Shown here: positions 28,962-38,793 of the stretch, piece by piece
Layout of the letters: every line of letters begins with the position of its first letter
Numbering within the stretch: position 1 is the stretch's first letter
Assembly: GCF_900105455.1 (NCBI RefSeq)
Contig: NZ_FNSF01000007.1
Location: forward strand, 372,001 to 436,000
Origin: Tenacibaculum sp. MAR_2009_124
GTDB taxonomy: Bacteria; Bacteroidota; Bacteroidia; Flavobacteriales; Flavobacteriaceae
Direction: 5' to 3'
DNA: 64,000 nucleotides
The notes under the pieces: model-generated
Seen by the model: the letters and a program-made list of their open reading frames with translations, nothing else
The model's database searches: none
Told to the model about the DNA's origin: nothing
Translations under genes and position numbers: made by a program

Positions 28962-30869
28962 ATGAGTAAAATTATAGGTATAGATTTAGGTACTACTAAT
29001 TCATGTGTGTCTGTAATGGAAGGAAATGAGCCAGTAGTAATTCCTAATTCAGAAGGAAAAAGAACTACCCCATCTGTTGTTGCTTTTGTTGAAGGAGGAG
29101 AGCGTAAAGTAGGTGATCCTGCAAAACGTCAAGCAGTAACAAACCCAACTAAAACAGTTTACTCTATTAAGCGTTTTATGGGGAATAAATATTCTGAATC
29201 TCAAAGAGAAGCAGGTAGAGTTCCTTATGAGGTGGTGAAAGGAGATAATGATACTCCACGTGTAAAAATAGACGATCGTTTATATACTCCGCAAGAAATA
29301 TCTGCAATGATATTGCAAAAAATGAAAAAAACGGCTGAAGATTATTTAGGTCAGGATGTTACTGAAGCGGTTGTTACCGTTCCTGCTTATTTTAATGATG
29401 CTCAGCGACAAGCAACTAAAGAAGCTGGAGAGATTGCAGGATTAAAAGTTCGTCGTATCATTAACGAACCAACAGCAGCTGCTTTAGCTTATGGTTTAGA
29501 TAAATCAAATGATGATAAGAAAATTGTAGTTTTCGATTTTGGAGGTGGTACACATGATGTTTCTATCTTGGAATTAGGAGATGGAGTTTTTGAGGTATTA
29601 GCTACCGATGGAGATACTCACTTAGGAGGAGATGATGTTGATGAGAAAATCATTAACTGGTTAGCTGAAGAGTTTAACTCGGAAGAAAACATGGATTTAC
29701 GTAAAGATCCAATGGCTTTACAACGTTTAAAAGAAGCAGCAGAGAAGGCTAAGATTGAATTATCTAGTACTACATCTACTGAAATTAACTTACCATATAT
29801 TACTGCTACTGCTTCAGGACCTAAGCACTTAGTTCGAACTTTAAGTAGAGCAAAGTTTGAGCAGTTAATCGATGATTTAGTAAAAAGAACAATTGAACCA
29901 TGTAGAACAGCTTTAAAAAATGCAGATTTATCAACTTCTGAGATTGACGAAATTATTTTAGTTGGAGGTTCTACTCGTATTCCTGCAATTCAAGAGGCTG
30001 TTGAGAAATTCTTCGGTAAGTCTCCAAGTAAAGGAGTAAACCCAGATGAAGTAGTGTCATTAGGAGCTGCAATTCAAGGAGGAGTTTTAACAGGAGATGT
30101 TAAAGATGTATTGTTATTAGATGTTACACCTTTATCATTAGGTATTGAAACAATGGGGAATGTGTTTACAAAGTTAATCGATGCAAATACTACAATTCCT
30201 ACTAAGAAATCTCAGGTATTCTCTACAGCAGTAGATAACCAACCATCTGTTGATATCCATGTATTACAAGGAGAAAGAGCAATGGCAGCTGATAACAAAA
30301 CGATTGGACGTTTTCAATTAACTGATATTCCACCAGCACAAAGAGGGGTTCCTCAAATTGAAGTAACTTTTGATATTGATGCAAATGGAATTATAAATGT
30401 TTCTGCAGCCGATAAAGCAACTGGAAAGTCTCAAGATATTCGAATTGAAGCTTCTTCAGGATTAACAGAAGAAGAAATTCAAAAAATGAAAGCTGATGCT
30501 GAAGCAAATGCAGAAGCCGATGCTAAAGCCAAAGAAACTATTGATAAAGTGAATGGCGCGGATTCAATGATTTTTCAAACTGAAAAGCAATTAAAAGAAT
30601 TTGGTGAAAAGTTGTCAGACGATAAAAAACAGCCAATTGAAACTGCTTTAGAAGAGTTAAAGAAAGCTCATGAGTCTAAAGACATAGCTCAAATTGATGC
30701 CGCAATGGAAAAAATCAATGAGGCTTGGAAAGTTGCTTCAGAAGAAATGTATGCTGGTCAGCAACAGGCTGGTGGAGCTGATGCAGGAGCACAACAAGCT
30801 CAAGGAGATCCTAACGCGCAATCTCAAGGAGATAACGTAGAAGATGTAGACTTCGAAGAAGTTAAGTAA
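28962..30869 (+). CDS. dnaK: molecular chaperone DnaK (Hsp70)
   Basis: 635 residues, full length. N-terminal ATPase domain with GIDLGTTNSCVSVMEG, VVFDFGGGTHDVSIL and VGGSTRIPAIQ; substrate-binding domain from about residue 385; C-terminal tail ending GDNVEDVDFEEVK, the usual bacterial EEVD-like acidic end. It stands alone: dnaJ and grpE are not adjacent in this window, as is common in Bacteroidota. A strong terminator follows. It has no obvious TAnnTTTG box; the nearest candidate is TAAAATTG. Confidence 0.98.
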   Translation: MSKIIGIDLGTTNSCVSVMEGNEPVVIPNSEGKRTTPSVVAFVEGGERKVGDPAKRQAVTNPTKTVYSIKRFMGNKYSESQREAGRVPYEVVKGDNDTPRVKIDDRLYTPQEISAMILQKMKKTAEDYLGQDVTEAVVTVPAYFNDAQRQATKEAGEIAGLKVRRIINEPTAAALAYGLDKSNDDKKIVVFDFGGGTHDVSILELGDGVFEVLATDGDTHLGGDDVDEKIINWLAEEFNSEENMDLRKDPMALQRLKEAAEKAKIELSSTTSTEINLPYITATASGPKHLVRTLSRAKFEQLIDDLVKRTIEPCRTALKNADLSTSEIDEIILVGGSTRIPAIQEAVEKFFGKSPSKGVNPDEVVSLGAAIQGGVLTGDVKDVLLLDVTPLSLGIETMGNVFTKLIDANTTIPTKKSQVFSTAVDNQPSVDIHVLQGERAMAADNKTIGRFQLTDIPPAQRGVPQIEVTFDIDANGIINVSAADKATGKSQDIRIEASSGLTEEEIQKMKADAEANAEADAKAKETIDKVNGADSMIFQTEKQLKEFGEKLSDDKKQPIETALEELKKAHESKDIAQIDAAMEKINEAWKVASEEMYAGQQQAGGADAGAQQAQGDPNAQSQGDNVEDVDFEEVK

Positions 30870-30923
30870 TAAATACTATGCTATGTCGTCACGTAATACG
30901 TTGACGATATTTGAATAATTTTG

Positions 30924-30960
30924 AAAATCCTGTGAAGCTTGCTTCACAGGATTTTTGTTA
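30924..30960 (+). terminator. intrinsic terminator of dnaK
   Basis: A perfect 14-pair stem (30924-30937 with 30942-30955), CTTG loop, T-rich tail. Confidence 0.9.
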
Positions 30961-31130
30961 TATCTAAAATAAGGAACCATAAAATTAAAGCTTAAACTAA
31001 GGTCTTTCATTATTACATGTATTTAAGAAATCATTTATTTAAATCATTAAGAAATTGAAATAATAGTAGTTAAATTAAACTTTTTCAGTTTTTTAAGGTC
31101 TAACTAATGTTAATTAGTAAAACAAAAAAA

Positions 31131-31946
31131 ATGACAAAACAAGTAGTAAATGGATTGATGGTTTTTACGTTTTTAGTAGGAATTTGTTATGCATGTAGTT
31201 CCGATAATAACGATGTGGATGGAAATGACGGAAATGATGTAACTGGAATTTTACATGTTGCATACGAAGAATTCGGCGATAATGTTAGTGTTACATTAAC
31301 TGGTAATACAGTGATTATTGAAACAAATGGTATGCCAAATCATACTTCACCTTATTGGTCTAACACAACTTCGCGAGAAATTGATGGAATCACTACACCG
31401 GCATCTGCGGTGAATCATCCGTTGTTTGTAGAGCCAACAGCTACTAGTTATACAAGAATGTCTCCAGGTAATATTGATGATTTTAATGGGTCTTATACTC
31501 TATCTGTTTCCTCGGAACCAGGTAAGGCGAATTCAACAACTTCAACAGGACTAGGTGCTATTGGAATAGCCGTTTCGGGCGCAGTCATTTATAATGATGA
31601 AGAAGGCCCAAATGTTCCTTTAGATAACGCCGTTTCATCTTTAGATTACTCGGGAGCACATACTGGACCACAAAGCTTTCACTATCATTTAGAGCCTAAG
31701 GCATGGAGTAATGATGATCATAAATTAATAGGCGTTATGGCTGATGGGTTTTTCTTGTATGGAAGAAGAGATAGTGAAAATGGAGAATATCCATCGGATT
31801 TAGATAGTTCTGGAGGTCATTTTGGACCAACGATTCATAATCCAGATGGTGAATATCATTATCACATTCAGAATGATTTATATTTAAATGAATATTATAT
31901 TCTATTCCCTGGTGATTTTCAAGGTACGCCAAGTAGTATTCAATAA
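31131..31946 (+). CDS. YHYH-domain lipoprotein
   Basis: 271 residues. Lipoprotein signal with CYACSSDNND (an acidic stretch follows the Cys, as in Bacteroidota surface-export signals). The YHYH family motifs are seen as SFHYHLEP and GEYHYHIQND, with HFGPTIHNPDG between. YHYH proteins are extracellular and poorly characterised; the His motifs suggest metal binding. ATG at 31131 gives a normal signal peptide; an ATG at 31107 is also in frame. The first gene of a YHYH-MORN-SCO trio. Confidence 0.85.
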   Translation: MTKQVVNGLMVFTFLVGICYACSSDNNDVDGNDGNDVTGILHVAYEEFGDNVSVTLTGNTVIIETNGMPNHTSPYWSNTTSREIDGITTPASAVNHPLFVEPTATSYTRMSPGNIDDFNGSYTLSVSSEPGKANSTTSTGLGAIGIAVSGAVIYNDEEGPNVPLDNAVSSLDYSGAHTGPQSFHYHLEPKAWSNDDHKLIGVMADGFFLYGRRDSENGEYPSDLDSSGGHFGPTIHNPDGEYHYHIQNDLYLNEYYILFPGDFQGTPSSIQ

Positions 31947-31962
31947 TATGGTATAGAGGAAT

Positions 31963-32538
31963 ATGAGGAAAATAGAAATTTTTGCAGTATTTATATTCTT
32001 TTTGTCTTGCGATCAATCTGTGAAGGTTCAATTTAAAAATCGAGTTGTTTTAAATGATAAAATTGAATTGCGCAAAAATATTGGGCTCGTCTTTTACAAT
32101 GATACTTTATTTACTGGTACAGCAATGAAGTATTATCCTAATGGAAATAAATCAGAAACAATAGATTATGTTAATGGGAAAAGAGAGGGCGATTATAAAA
32201 AATGGTTTTCTATGGGATTGTTAAGTTATCATTCAGTTTATAAAGATGGAAAACAGCATGGAACTACAAAATCATGGTGGGTAAATGGCAATATTCGTTC
32301 AATGTCTGAGCATACAAATGGGGTAGTAAATGGAGTTCAAAAACAATGGTATAAATCAGGTGAGAAGTTTAAAAGCCTTAATATAGTAAATGGAAAAGAA
32401 CACGGACTTCAAAGATCTTGGAGAAAGAATGGAAAATTATATAATAATTATGAGGCTAAGAATGGACGTATTTTCGGATTGAAACGTGCCAATTTATGCT
32501 ATCAACTAAAAGATGAGTATGTACAGTACAAAAATTAA
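31963..32538 (+). CDS. lipoprotein with MORN-type (YwqK-like) repeats
   Basis: 191 residues. Short lipoprotein signal (IFFLSCDQS), then about five degenerate repeats of ~23 residues of the form 'G..H/EG..k.W...G.l.....y.nGk.hG', e.g. GKREGDYKKWFSMGLLSYH, GKQHGTTKSWWVNGNIR, GKEHGLQRSWRKNGKLY. Such proteins are often labelled 'YwqK family antitoxin' although no toxin partner is present here. The 3' end overlaps the SCO gene by 26 bases, so the genes are co-translated. Confidence 0.82.
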   Translation: MRKIEIFAVFIFFLSCDQSVKVQFKNRVVLNDKIELRKNIGLVFYNDTLFTGTAMKYYPNGNKSETIDYVNGKREGDYKKWFSMGLLSYHSVYKDGKQHGTTKSWWVNGNIRSMSEHTNGVVNGVQKQWYKSGEKFKSLNIVNGKEHGLQRSWRKNGKLYNNYEAKNGRIFGLKRANLCYQLKDEYVQYKN

Positions 32539-33175
32539 AATAGTTGTTTTAATCTTTTCTCTATTTGTTTGTTGCAAGAAGAGTAATGAAAAATCGAGTA
32601 GAGTAGCCACCTTACCTTATTATAAAGAAGCAACATTTAGACCACATTGGTTGACTCCAGGTAGCGATGAGGAAAAGAGTTTTCATAAAATCCCTTCATT
32701 CTCTATGACAAATCAGGAAGGAGAATTCATTACGAATGAATCATTGTCGAGCAAAATTTATATAGTAGATTTTTTCTTTACATCTTGTCCTGGTATTTGC
32801 CCGAAAATGACTGATAACATGTCTTTAGTGCAGGGTTATTTTAAAGAAGATGAGGAAGTTATGATAGTGTCTTTTTCTGTTACTCCCGAAAAAGATAGTG
32901 TTCAGGTATTAAGAGATTATGCAAACAATAAGAATATAGATTCAAAAAAATGGTACTTACTTACTGGAATACGTAAAGAAATATATGATTTGGGGCGTAA
33001 GGCTTATTTTGTTGAAGAAGATTTAGGGAAAACGAAATCTGAAGAGGACTTTTTACATACTGAAAATTTTGTTTTAATAGACTCTAATAGACATATTCGA
33101 GGTATTTACAATGGGCTTAATCGAAACTCAGTAATGCAATTAATTGCGGATATTAAAACTCTGAAGGAAGAATGA
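32513..33175 (+). CDS. SCO1/SenC-family lipoprotein (copper/thiol-redox)
   Basis: 220 residues. Signal with LFVCCKKS, then a thioredoxin fold with the CxxxC motif Cys92-Cys96 (TSCPGICPKM) and the copper-ligand His182 (FLHTENFVLID). SCO proteins deliver copper to cytochrome oxidase or act as thiol reductases. The YHYH partner with two His motifs fits a metal-related role for the trio, but that is inference. It begins inside the MORN gene. Confidence 0.9.
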   Translation: MSMYSTKIKIVVLIFSLFVCCKKSNEKSSRVATLPYYKEATFRPHWLTPGSDEEKSFHKIPSFSMTNQEGEFITNESLSSKIYIVDFFFTSCPGICPKMTDNMSLVQGYFKEDEEVMIVSFSVTPEKDSVQVLRDYANNKNIDSKKWYLLTGIRKEIYDLGRKAYFVEEDLGKTKSEEDFLHTENFVLIDSNRHIRGIYNGLNRNSVMQLIADIKTLKEE

Positions 33176-33214
33176 AATGGGTGTAATTATATGTATATGA
33201 TATATTAATTGTTA

Positions 33215-33246
33215 AAGAGTCGTTCATAAAATAATGAACGACTCTT
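33215..33246. terminator. hairpin between convergent genes
   Basis: A perfect 13-pair stem (33215-33227 with 33234-33246), AAAATA loop. No good T run on either side. It lies between the SCO gene and the amidohydrolase gene; an 8-base G run follows at 33256-33263. Confidence 0.6.
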
Positions 33247-33272
33247 CGTAATAAAGGGGGGGGACCAACAAA

Positions 33273-34568
33273 TTAGTTGTTATATTTTTTTGAATATCGT
33301 TTCCAGAGTTTTGTTTGATGTGTCTCTAAACTCAATTTTCTTCCTTGAATAAAAGCAGAGATTAAAACATTCCCTCTCATATCTAAAGCATCACCGTTTG
33401 AAATAAACAGTGTGGCATCTTTTCCTACCTCTAATGTACCAGTGAAATTATCAATACCTAAAATTTTGGCATTATTCAAAGTAATTAACTGTACAGCTTT
33501 TTCAGTTCCTAAACCATGAGCGGCATATGTTCCTGCGTAAAAAGGAAGGTTTCTCGTATTCATTCTTTCCATCTCTCCATTCATTCCTAATCCAACTAAA
33601 ATTCCAGCATCTGAAAGAATTTTGGCTGAACGATAAGGGCGATCATAATCTTCATCTTCGCTAGAAGGTAAGCGATGAGCTCTTTCTAACACTACAGGAA
33701 TATTATGTAATTTTAATAAATTAGCTACGTTTTCAGCTTCGTGACCACCAACAATTACTACTTTTTTTATACCTAAGCTTTCAAATAGATTTATAGCATC
33801 TGTAATTCTATTTTGACCATTAACATGAATAAAAACCTTCTTTGTTCCATTAAACACATCTTTAAGAGCTTCATAAGGTAAATTGATGTTTTTAGTTGAT
33901 TCTGTTAAGTAGTTTTTTCCATTGGTAAAGAATTCGCTTATTTTTTTACAGTTTTTTGCGTATTCTTTATTTGGTTTTAATCCAGGATCTTCTCCTCGCC
34001 ACCATCTACCTCTGCTAAAATTATTTGGCCAATTAACATGAATGGCGTCATCTACTTTTACGATAGCATCTTCCCAATTCCAAGCGTCTAGCCGTACTAC
34101 AGATGAAGTCCCCGAAATAGTTCCTCCTCTAGGTGTAACTTGGGCTATTAAAACCCCATTGGGTCTCATTGATTCTACAATTCTACTTTCCGTATTGTAC
34201 GCAATAATACTTCGAATGTGAGGAAGCATACTACCAACTTCATCATAATCTCTTGTAGCTCTTACTGCATCAATTTCTGCCAATCCTAGTGTAGTATTTG
34301 CAGCTATAAAACCTGGATAAATATGTTTTCCGTTCGCATTAATTACGGTTCCAATTCTTGCAATTCTTGAATTAGCACTTCCTACGAACGAAATTTTTCC
34401 ATTTGAAAACATTATCAATGAGTTTTCAATGATGGTTCCGTTTCCAATGTGCGCGGTTGCTCCCTCAATTGAATAATCAATAGTTTGCTTTGGAGCGGGT
34501 GTTTGTTGCCCTACTATATTTCCAATGAATAAGAAGTATAGTAGACTATATAAAATTATATTTTTCAT
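33273..34568 (-). CDS. secreted amidohydrolase-family protein (short partner)
   Basis: 431 residues with signal peptide (MKNIILYSLLYFLFIGNIVGQ). Amidohydrolase (imidazolonepropionase-like) fold: N-terminal beta sandwich with the GKHIYPGFIAANTTLG segment, C-terminal ILGIDNFTGTLEVGKDATLFIS. At the usual HxH metal site the sequence reads ANTT, so the canonical first ligands are missing and activity is doubtful; it may depend on its partner. ATG at 34568 is chosen for the signal peptide; an in-frame ATG at 34601 overlaps the previous gene. Confidence 0.8.
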   Translation of the reverse strand: MKNIILYSLLYFLFIGNIVGQQTPAPKQTIDYSIEGATAHIGNGTIIENSLIMFSNGKISFVGSANSRIARIGTVINANGKHIYPGFIAANTTLGLAEIDAVRATRDYDEVGSMLPHIRSIIAYNTESRIVESMRPNGVLIAQVTPRGGTISGTSSVVRLDAWNWEDAIVKVDDAIHVNWPNNFSRGRWWRGEDPGLKPNKEYAKNCKKISEFFTNGKNYLTESTKNINLPYEALKDVFNGTKKVFIHVNGQNRITDAINLFESLGIKKVVIVGGHEAENVANLLKLHNIPVVLERAHRLPSSEDEDYDRPYRSAKILSDAGILVGLGMNGEMERMNTRNLPFYAGTYAAHGLGTEKAVQLITLNNAKILGIDNFTGTLEVGKDATLFISNGDALDMRGNVLISAFIQGRKLSLETHQTKLWKRYSKKYNN

Positions 34569-34587
34569 TTGCTTTGTCAATAAATTC

Positions 34588-37539
34588 TTATTCTGTATCA
34601 CAATGAAACAGTTTTTTTACTTTCTTAACAGGGCTTTGGGTTGGAGCACCTTTTATTTTCTCTTTTAACATCATGTTAATTAACTTAGCTCGTTCTTGTT
34701 GAATAGACTTACGTTTTTCAATGTCCTTTTCAAGATCAAAATAAATAGTTCCATCAATAATTGTTTTTTCTGCTTTGGAATATACCGATAAAGGGTTATT
34801 ACTCCATAAAACAACATCGGCATCTTTCCCAACTTTAATACTTCCTGTTCTATCATCTAAGTGAAGCAGTTTTGCTGGATTTATCGTAACCATGCTCCAA
34901 GCTTCTTGTTCAGTTAAACCACCGTATTTCATGGTTTTTGCAGCTTCTTGATTTAATCTTCTTGACATTTCAGCGTCATCTGAGTTGATAGCAACAATAA
35001 TTCCTTGACGATGCATCATTGCGGCGTTGTAAGGAATGGCATCATTAACTTCGTATTTGTAGGCCCACCAATCAGAAAAAGTTGAACCACCAACACCGTG
35101 TTCTTTCATTTTATCAGCAACTTTATATCCTTCTAAAATATGAGTAAATGTATTGATGTTAAAGTCGAATTGCTCGGCTACCTTCATTAACATATTGATT
35201 TCAGATTGTACATAAGAATGGCAAGATATAAAGCGTTCTTTGTTTAATATCTCAGCTAGTGTTTCTAGTTCAATATCTTTTCTATACGGTTTTCCGCTTT
35301 TTTTAAGAGCGTCATATTCTTTAGCTCTTTGGAAGTAATCAATGTAAACTTGCTCAACACCCATTCTTGTTTGAGGGAAACGAATTGTATTGTTATCTCC
35401 CCAGTTCGATTGTTTTACATTTTCACCCAGAGCAAACTTGATAAACTTTGGAGTATTGTTATAAATTAAATTATCGGCATTTTCTCCCCATTTTAATTTA
35501 ATAATGGCAGAACGTCCTCCGATTGGATTTGCAGATCCATGTAATATTTGAATAGAGGTAACACCACCTGCAATATTTCTATAAATATTGATATCATCAG
35601 GAGCAACAACATCTTCTATGGTTACTTCCGCAGACGAGTTATGCCCAGCTTCATTAATTGCTGAAGCAGCAATATGAGAATGCTCATCAATAATTCCAGC
35701 TGTTAAATACTTGCCAGTTCCATCAATAACTTTCGCTTTTCTTGAAGAAAGCTTTTTTCCAATTTTTGAAATTTTTCCTTCAGAAATTAATAGATCAGTA
35801 TTTTTTAAAACTTTACTATTTTCAGAGGTCCATATCGTTGTATTTTTAATCAGAATAGTTTCTTGGTTCGGAATACTATAATTTCCAAAACCAACATTAG
35901 GGTAACTTATAGAAACTACTTCAGGAATTTTGGCTTCCTCTGATGATTTATCTTTCTTATCTTTTTTCTTGCTTTCTTTCTTAATGGCAGACCAAGTAAG
36001 AGAATTCCCAATGTTATCTATACCAGTTCCATTTAAATTGTTGGATGTTGGTAAAGTTTTACCTGAAATTCTTGAAAAGTTATTCTTATCGTTGACGGTT
36101 AGTTGAATCCAACCATTTTTAAAAGAAAACTTACTACTAACTTTGTTCTTTCCTTTTTTTAAGGAAGCAGTTTGCTTTTCTCCTTTACCAGTAATAGACA
36201 TCAGATATTCATTTCCAGAAATTTTTAAGGTGTAATCACCTGTAATATCTTTAACATCAATTGGATTTACAATATGTTTTGCTCCTTGTACCCAGTTCTC
36301 ATATAGTGTTGTACTTTTATCGAAAATATCACCAGAAGAAATTATAAAGTTGGCATAACTTCCTTTATTCAAGTTTCCAATAAAAGTGTTATTCAATATT
36401 TTTGCAGGTATCGTTGTCAAAGCTTCTAATGCCGTCGTTTTATCTAAACCATGATCAATAGTCTTTCTTAGATTAGAACTAAAATCTTTTAATGATTTTA
36501 ATTTATGAGTTGTTAAGGCAAAAGGTATTCCTCTTTTTTGAAAAGCACTAGGGTTAGAAGGTTCTTGGTTCCATTTACGCATATCACTTAGTGCGATCTT
36601 TTTAGCAAGTTCAATATTACTAACATCATAGGCTTTCCTAAAGTTTATAGGAAGAATGAAAGTGGCATTGGTATTCTTAATATCCTGAATTCTTTCGTAT
36701 TCATTACCTCCACCAAGAATGGTGTATTGAATTCCAAATTCATCTCCAATTTTATCTGCTCTAAGATTATTTAAATAATCACCAGCTTTAAAAATTTGAG
36801 GCAGCCCTTTATTATTATTTAAGGCTTCGAGAGCTAGATCTGTATTTTTCGATGTTCCTTTTTCATACCATTCAGCATCTAAATAAGCTTGCCTCAATAA
36901 TGCCATGGCACCCATTCTTGAGGTAGGATATGCTTGCTTAGATTTATTGCTTTTTGAAAAAGATAAATAGTTTCCTGATTTCTTGTTAAGTATTCGGTAC
37001 GCATTATTACTCTTTGTATTTAAAGTAACTAGAATGCCATTACCTTGCATTATGCCGTCGTCAACGTGAGTGTTTACCGTTCCGAATCCTAATTTAACGA
37101 GTTCTTGAGCTTTTTTATTGTCAAAAGAAAATTGTTCGAAAGCGTCTATATCGGGACGAATATGATCGTTCCAGTAATACCCTTTTCTACCAGCATCATA
37201 TTGTGGTCTTTCTCTAAAGTTAAAAGAGCTTTTTATTTTTTTAATACCAAAATCAGAATAAACATCGATAAATGAAGGATAAATTGATTTACCGTTTAAA
37301 TCAATTATATGTGCCTCTTTTGGAATGGAAATAGATTTACCAACATTTACAACTTTTCCATCTTTTATAAGTAAAGTTCCTTTTTTTAGAACTTTTTGAG
37401 CGGTGATGAAAATTTTTGCGTTTTTAAAGGCAATTAGCTTGTTTTGCGATGTTTTTACTCCTGTATTAATTGGGAAATACTCTTGCGCCCTAACTTGAAT
37501 TAAGCTAGAGAAGAGTAGCAGGATAAAAAGTTTTTTCAT
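34588..37539 (-). CDS. secreted two-domain amidohydrolase-family protein
   Basis: 983 residues with signal peptide (LLLFSSLIQVRA/Q). The N-terminal half is an amidohydrolase-like domain lacking clear metal ligands (YPSFIDVYSDFG). A linker rich in Lys (~residues 520-535) leads to a second, complete-looking domain: AGIIDEHSHIAASA (HxH at about residue 625), RFISCHSYVQSE, FNINTFTHILEGY and a C-terminal AINSDDAEMSRR with the metal Asp. The tandem with a 431-residue amidohydrolase 19 bases downstream is a repeated pair in Flavobacteriia. Substrate unknown (peptide-like or cyclic amide are possibilities). Confidence 0.85.
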   Translation of the reverse strand: MKKLFILLLFSSLIQVRAQEYFPINTGVKTSQNKLIAFKNAKIFITAQKVLKKGTLLIKDGKVVNVGKSISIPKEAHIIDLNGKSIYPSFIDVYSDFGIKKIKSSFNFRERPQYDAGRKGYYWNDHIRPDIDAFEQFSFDNKKAQELVKLGFGTVNTHVDDGIMQGNGILVTLNTKSNNAYRILNKKSGNYLSFSKSNKSKQAYPTSRMGAMALLRQAYLDAEWYEKGTSKNTDLALEALNNNKGLPQIFKAGDYLNNLRADKIGDEFGIQYTILGGGNEYERIQDIKNTNATFILPINFRKAYDVSNIELAKKIALSDMRKWNQEPSNPSAFQKRGIPFALTTHKLKSLKDFSSNLRKTIDHGLDKTTALEALTTIPAKILNNTFIGNLNKGSYANFIISSGDIFDKSTTLYENWVQGAKHIVNPIDVKDITGDYTLKISGNEYLMSITGKGEKQTASLKKGKNKVSSKFSFKNGWIQLTVNDKNNFSRISGKTLPTSNNLNGTGIDNIGNSLTWSAIKKESKKKDKKDKSSEEAKIPEVVSISYPNVGFGNYSIPNQETILIKNTTIWTSENSKVLKNTDLLISEGKISKIGKKLSSRKAKVIDGTGKYLTAGIIDEHSHIAASAINEAGHNSSAEVTIEDVVAPDDINIYRNIAGGVTSIQILHGSANPIGGRSAIIKLKWGENADNLIYNNTPKFIKFALGENVKQSNWGDNNTIRFPQTRMGVEQVYIDYFQRAKEYDALKKSGKPYRKDIELETLAEILNKERFISCHSYVQSEINMLMKVAEQFDFNINTFTHILEGYKVADKMKEHGVGGSTFSDWWAYKYEVNDAIPYNAAMMHRQGIIVAINSDDAEMSRRLNQEAAKTMKYGGLTEQEAWSMVTINPAKLLHLDDRTGSIKVGKDADVVLWSNNPLSVYSKAEKTIIDGTIYFDLEKDIEKRKSIQQERAKLINMMLKEKIKGAPTQSPVKKVKKLFHCDTE

Positions 37540-37615
37540 TATGTTTGAGTTGAATTTAGATACTAAAATTAGGATATCTTAATTTTATTAAACTATTTTT
37601 AACAAAACCTTAAGA

Positions 37616-38660
37616 TTAATTTAAGATTAGCTTCCCAAGTTTTTCTGGTCCACCCAACCACGCAGAAGACTCGTTGATGAATTGTATTGTATAGAATGAA
37701 TCGGAGCTAATTGTAGTCCAATTTTTACCGCTATTTTTTGAATAGGATATACCTGTTTTACCCACAGCTACTATTTCTTTCCCGCTAGAATTAGGAATAT
37801 ATTTTACACAACTCTTATATCCTGGTTCTTCATTATCAGCAATCAAAGTCCATGTTTTTCCTCCATCGTTAGTAATTGCCTTATTAGCGCAATTGTCATT
37901 TGGATTAGAATAGTCTCCACCGAAAATTATGCCATTATTTTCGTCATAAAAATCAACAGAGTAGATACCTTGAGGGCCATTTCCTTGAATAATAGGGGTG
38001 TTATGGATCTTCCAAGTTTTCCCCATATCAAGAGATTTTAAAACACGGGCTTTTTTACCTCCGGAAACAATCCAAATAGTTTTTCCTAAAGTTTTAATAT
38101 TGGTGTTACTAGCGGCAAAAAAAAGCTTCTCCTTCCTCAAAGTCTGGAAGTTGAGTGCATGATAATTTACACCAGGTGTTTCCATAGTCGGAAGAAATAA
38201 TGATGGAAGGACAGTTATCGGTTGGATCTCCAATAGCGATGGCACGTTTTCCGTCTTCAAGGAAATACATAGAATCGTAAAACACTTTGCTATGTTCTTC
38301 TTTATATACTAATTGAGTAGACCCATTGAAAGTTTTATACAATAAGGCCGGATTGGCTACTGATAAGGTAAAAATGGTGTCATTATTCACAGCAATACTT
38401 CTAAAATTAGGAGTAAGGCTGTCTTTATATTTTATTGAAGTTTTCGACCATGATTTTCCATTATTAAAAGTATGACCGATGTTTCCTTGAGAGTCTGCAT
38501 AATACAATGTATCACTACTAACACTATGGATAGCTCTTATACTACAGTTGTCCATTTTAAATTGGGTAATGCTTATAGATTCAAAACTTTTTGAAGATTT
38601 ATCTCTTTTACAAGAAACTATAGAGAATACAATTAAAAAAAGAGTTAGTATGCGTGTCAT
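37616..38660 (-). pseudogene. YCF48/BNR-repeat lipoprotein gene with a frameshift in an 8-base homopolymer
   Basis: Two overlapping minus-strand ORFs make one protein of about 347 residues. The first (38660 downward) has a lipoprotein signal (FSIVSCKRDKSS) and BNR-type repeats and runs into a stop soon after EEGEAFF. The second continues in the next frame with AASNTNIKTLGKTIWIVSGG and further repeats (SLDMGKTWK, NDGGKTWT, SKNSGKNWT). The break is at an A8 run (38117-38124, T8 on the coding strand); seven bases would restore EGEAFFAASNTN. Sequencing error, true pseudogene, or slippage all fit. The intact family is a beta-propeller of uncertain function, often labelled oxidoreductase. Confidence 0.82.
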
Positions 38661-38793
38661 TTTTTGATATTTTTACACGACTAAAATAGATAAAAATCAT
38701 TCAAATTGTTTTATCCAGAAGTTTAGGAGTAACTTTAAAAACAATTTTTCGATGATTTGATTTTATTACAAAGCCCCTTAAATCAAAAATTAA

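Noticed and set aside
33256..33263. Run of eight G in an AT-rich region, possibly phase-variable
   Set aside because: It lies between two convergent genes, outside coding and promoter regions, so a length change would have no obvious effect.
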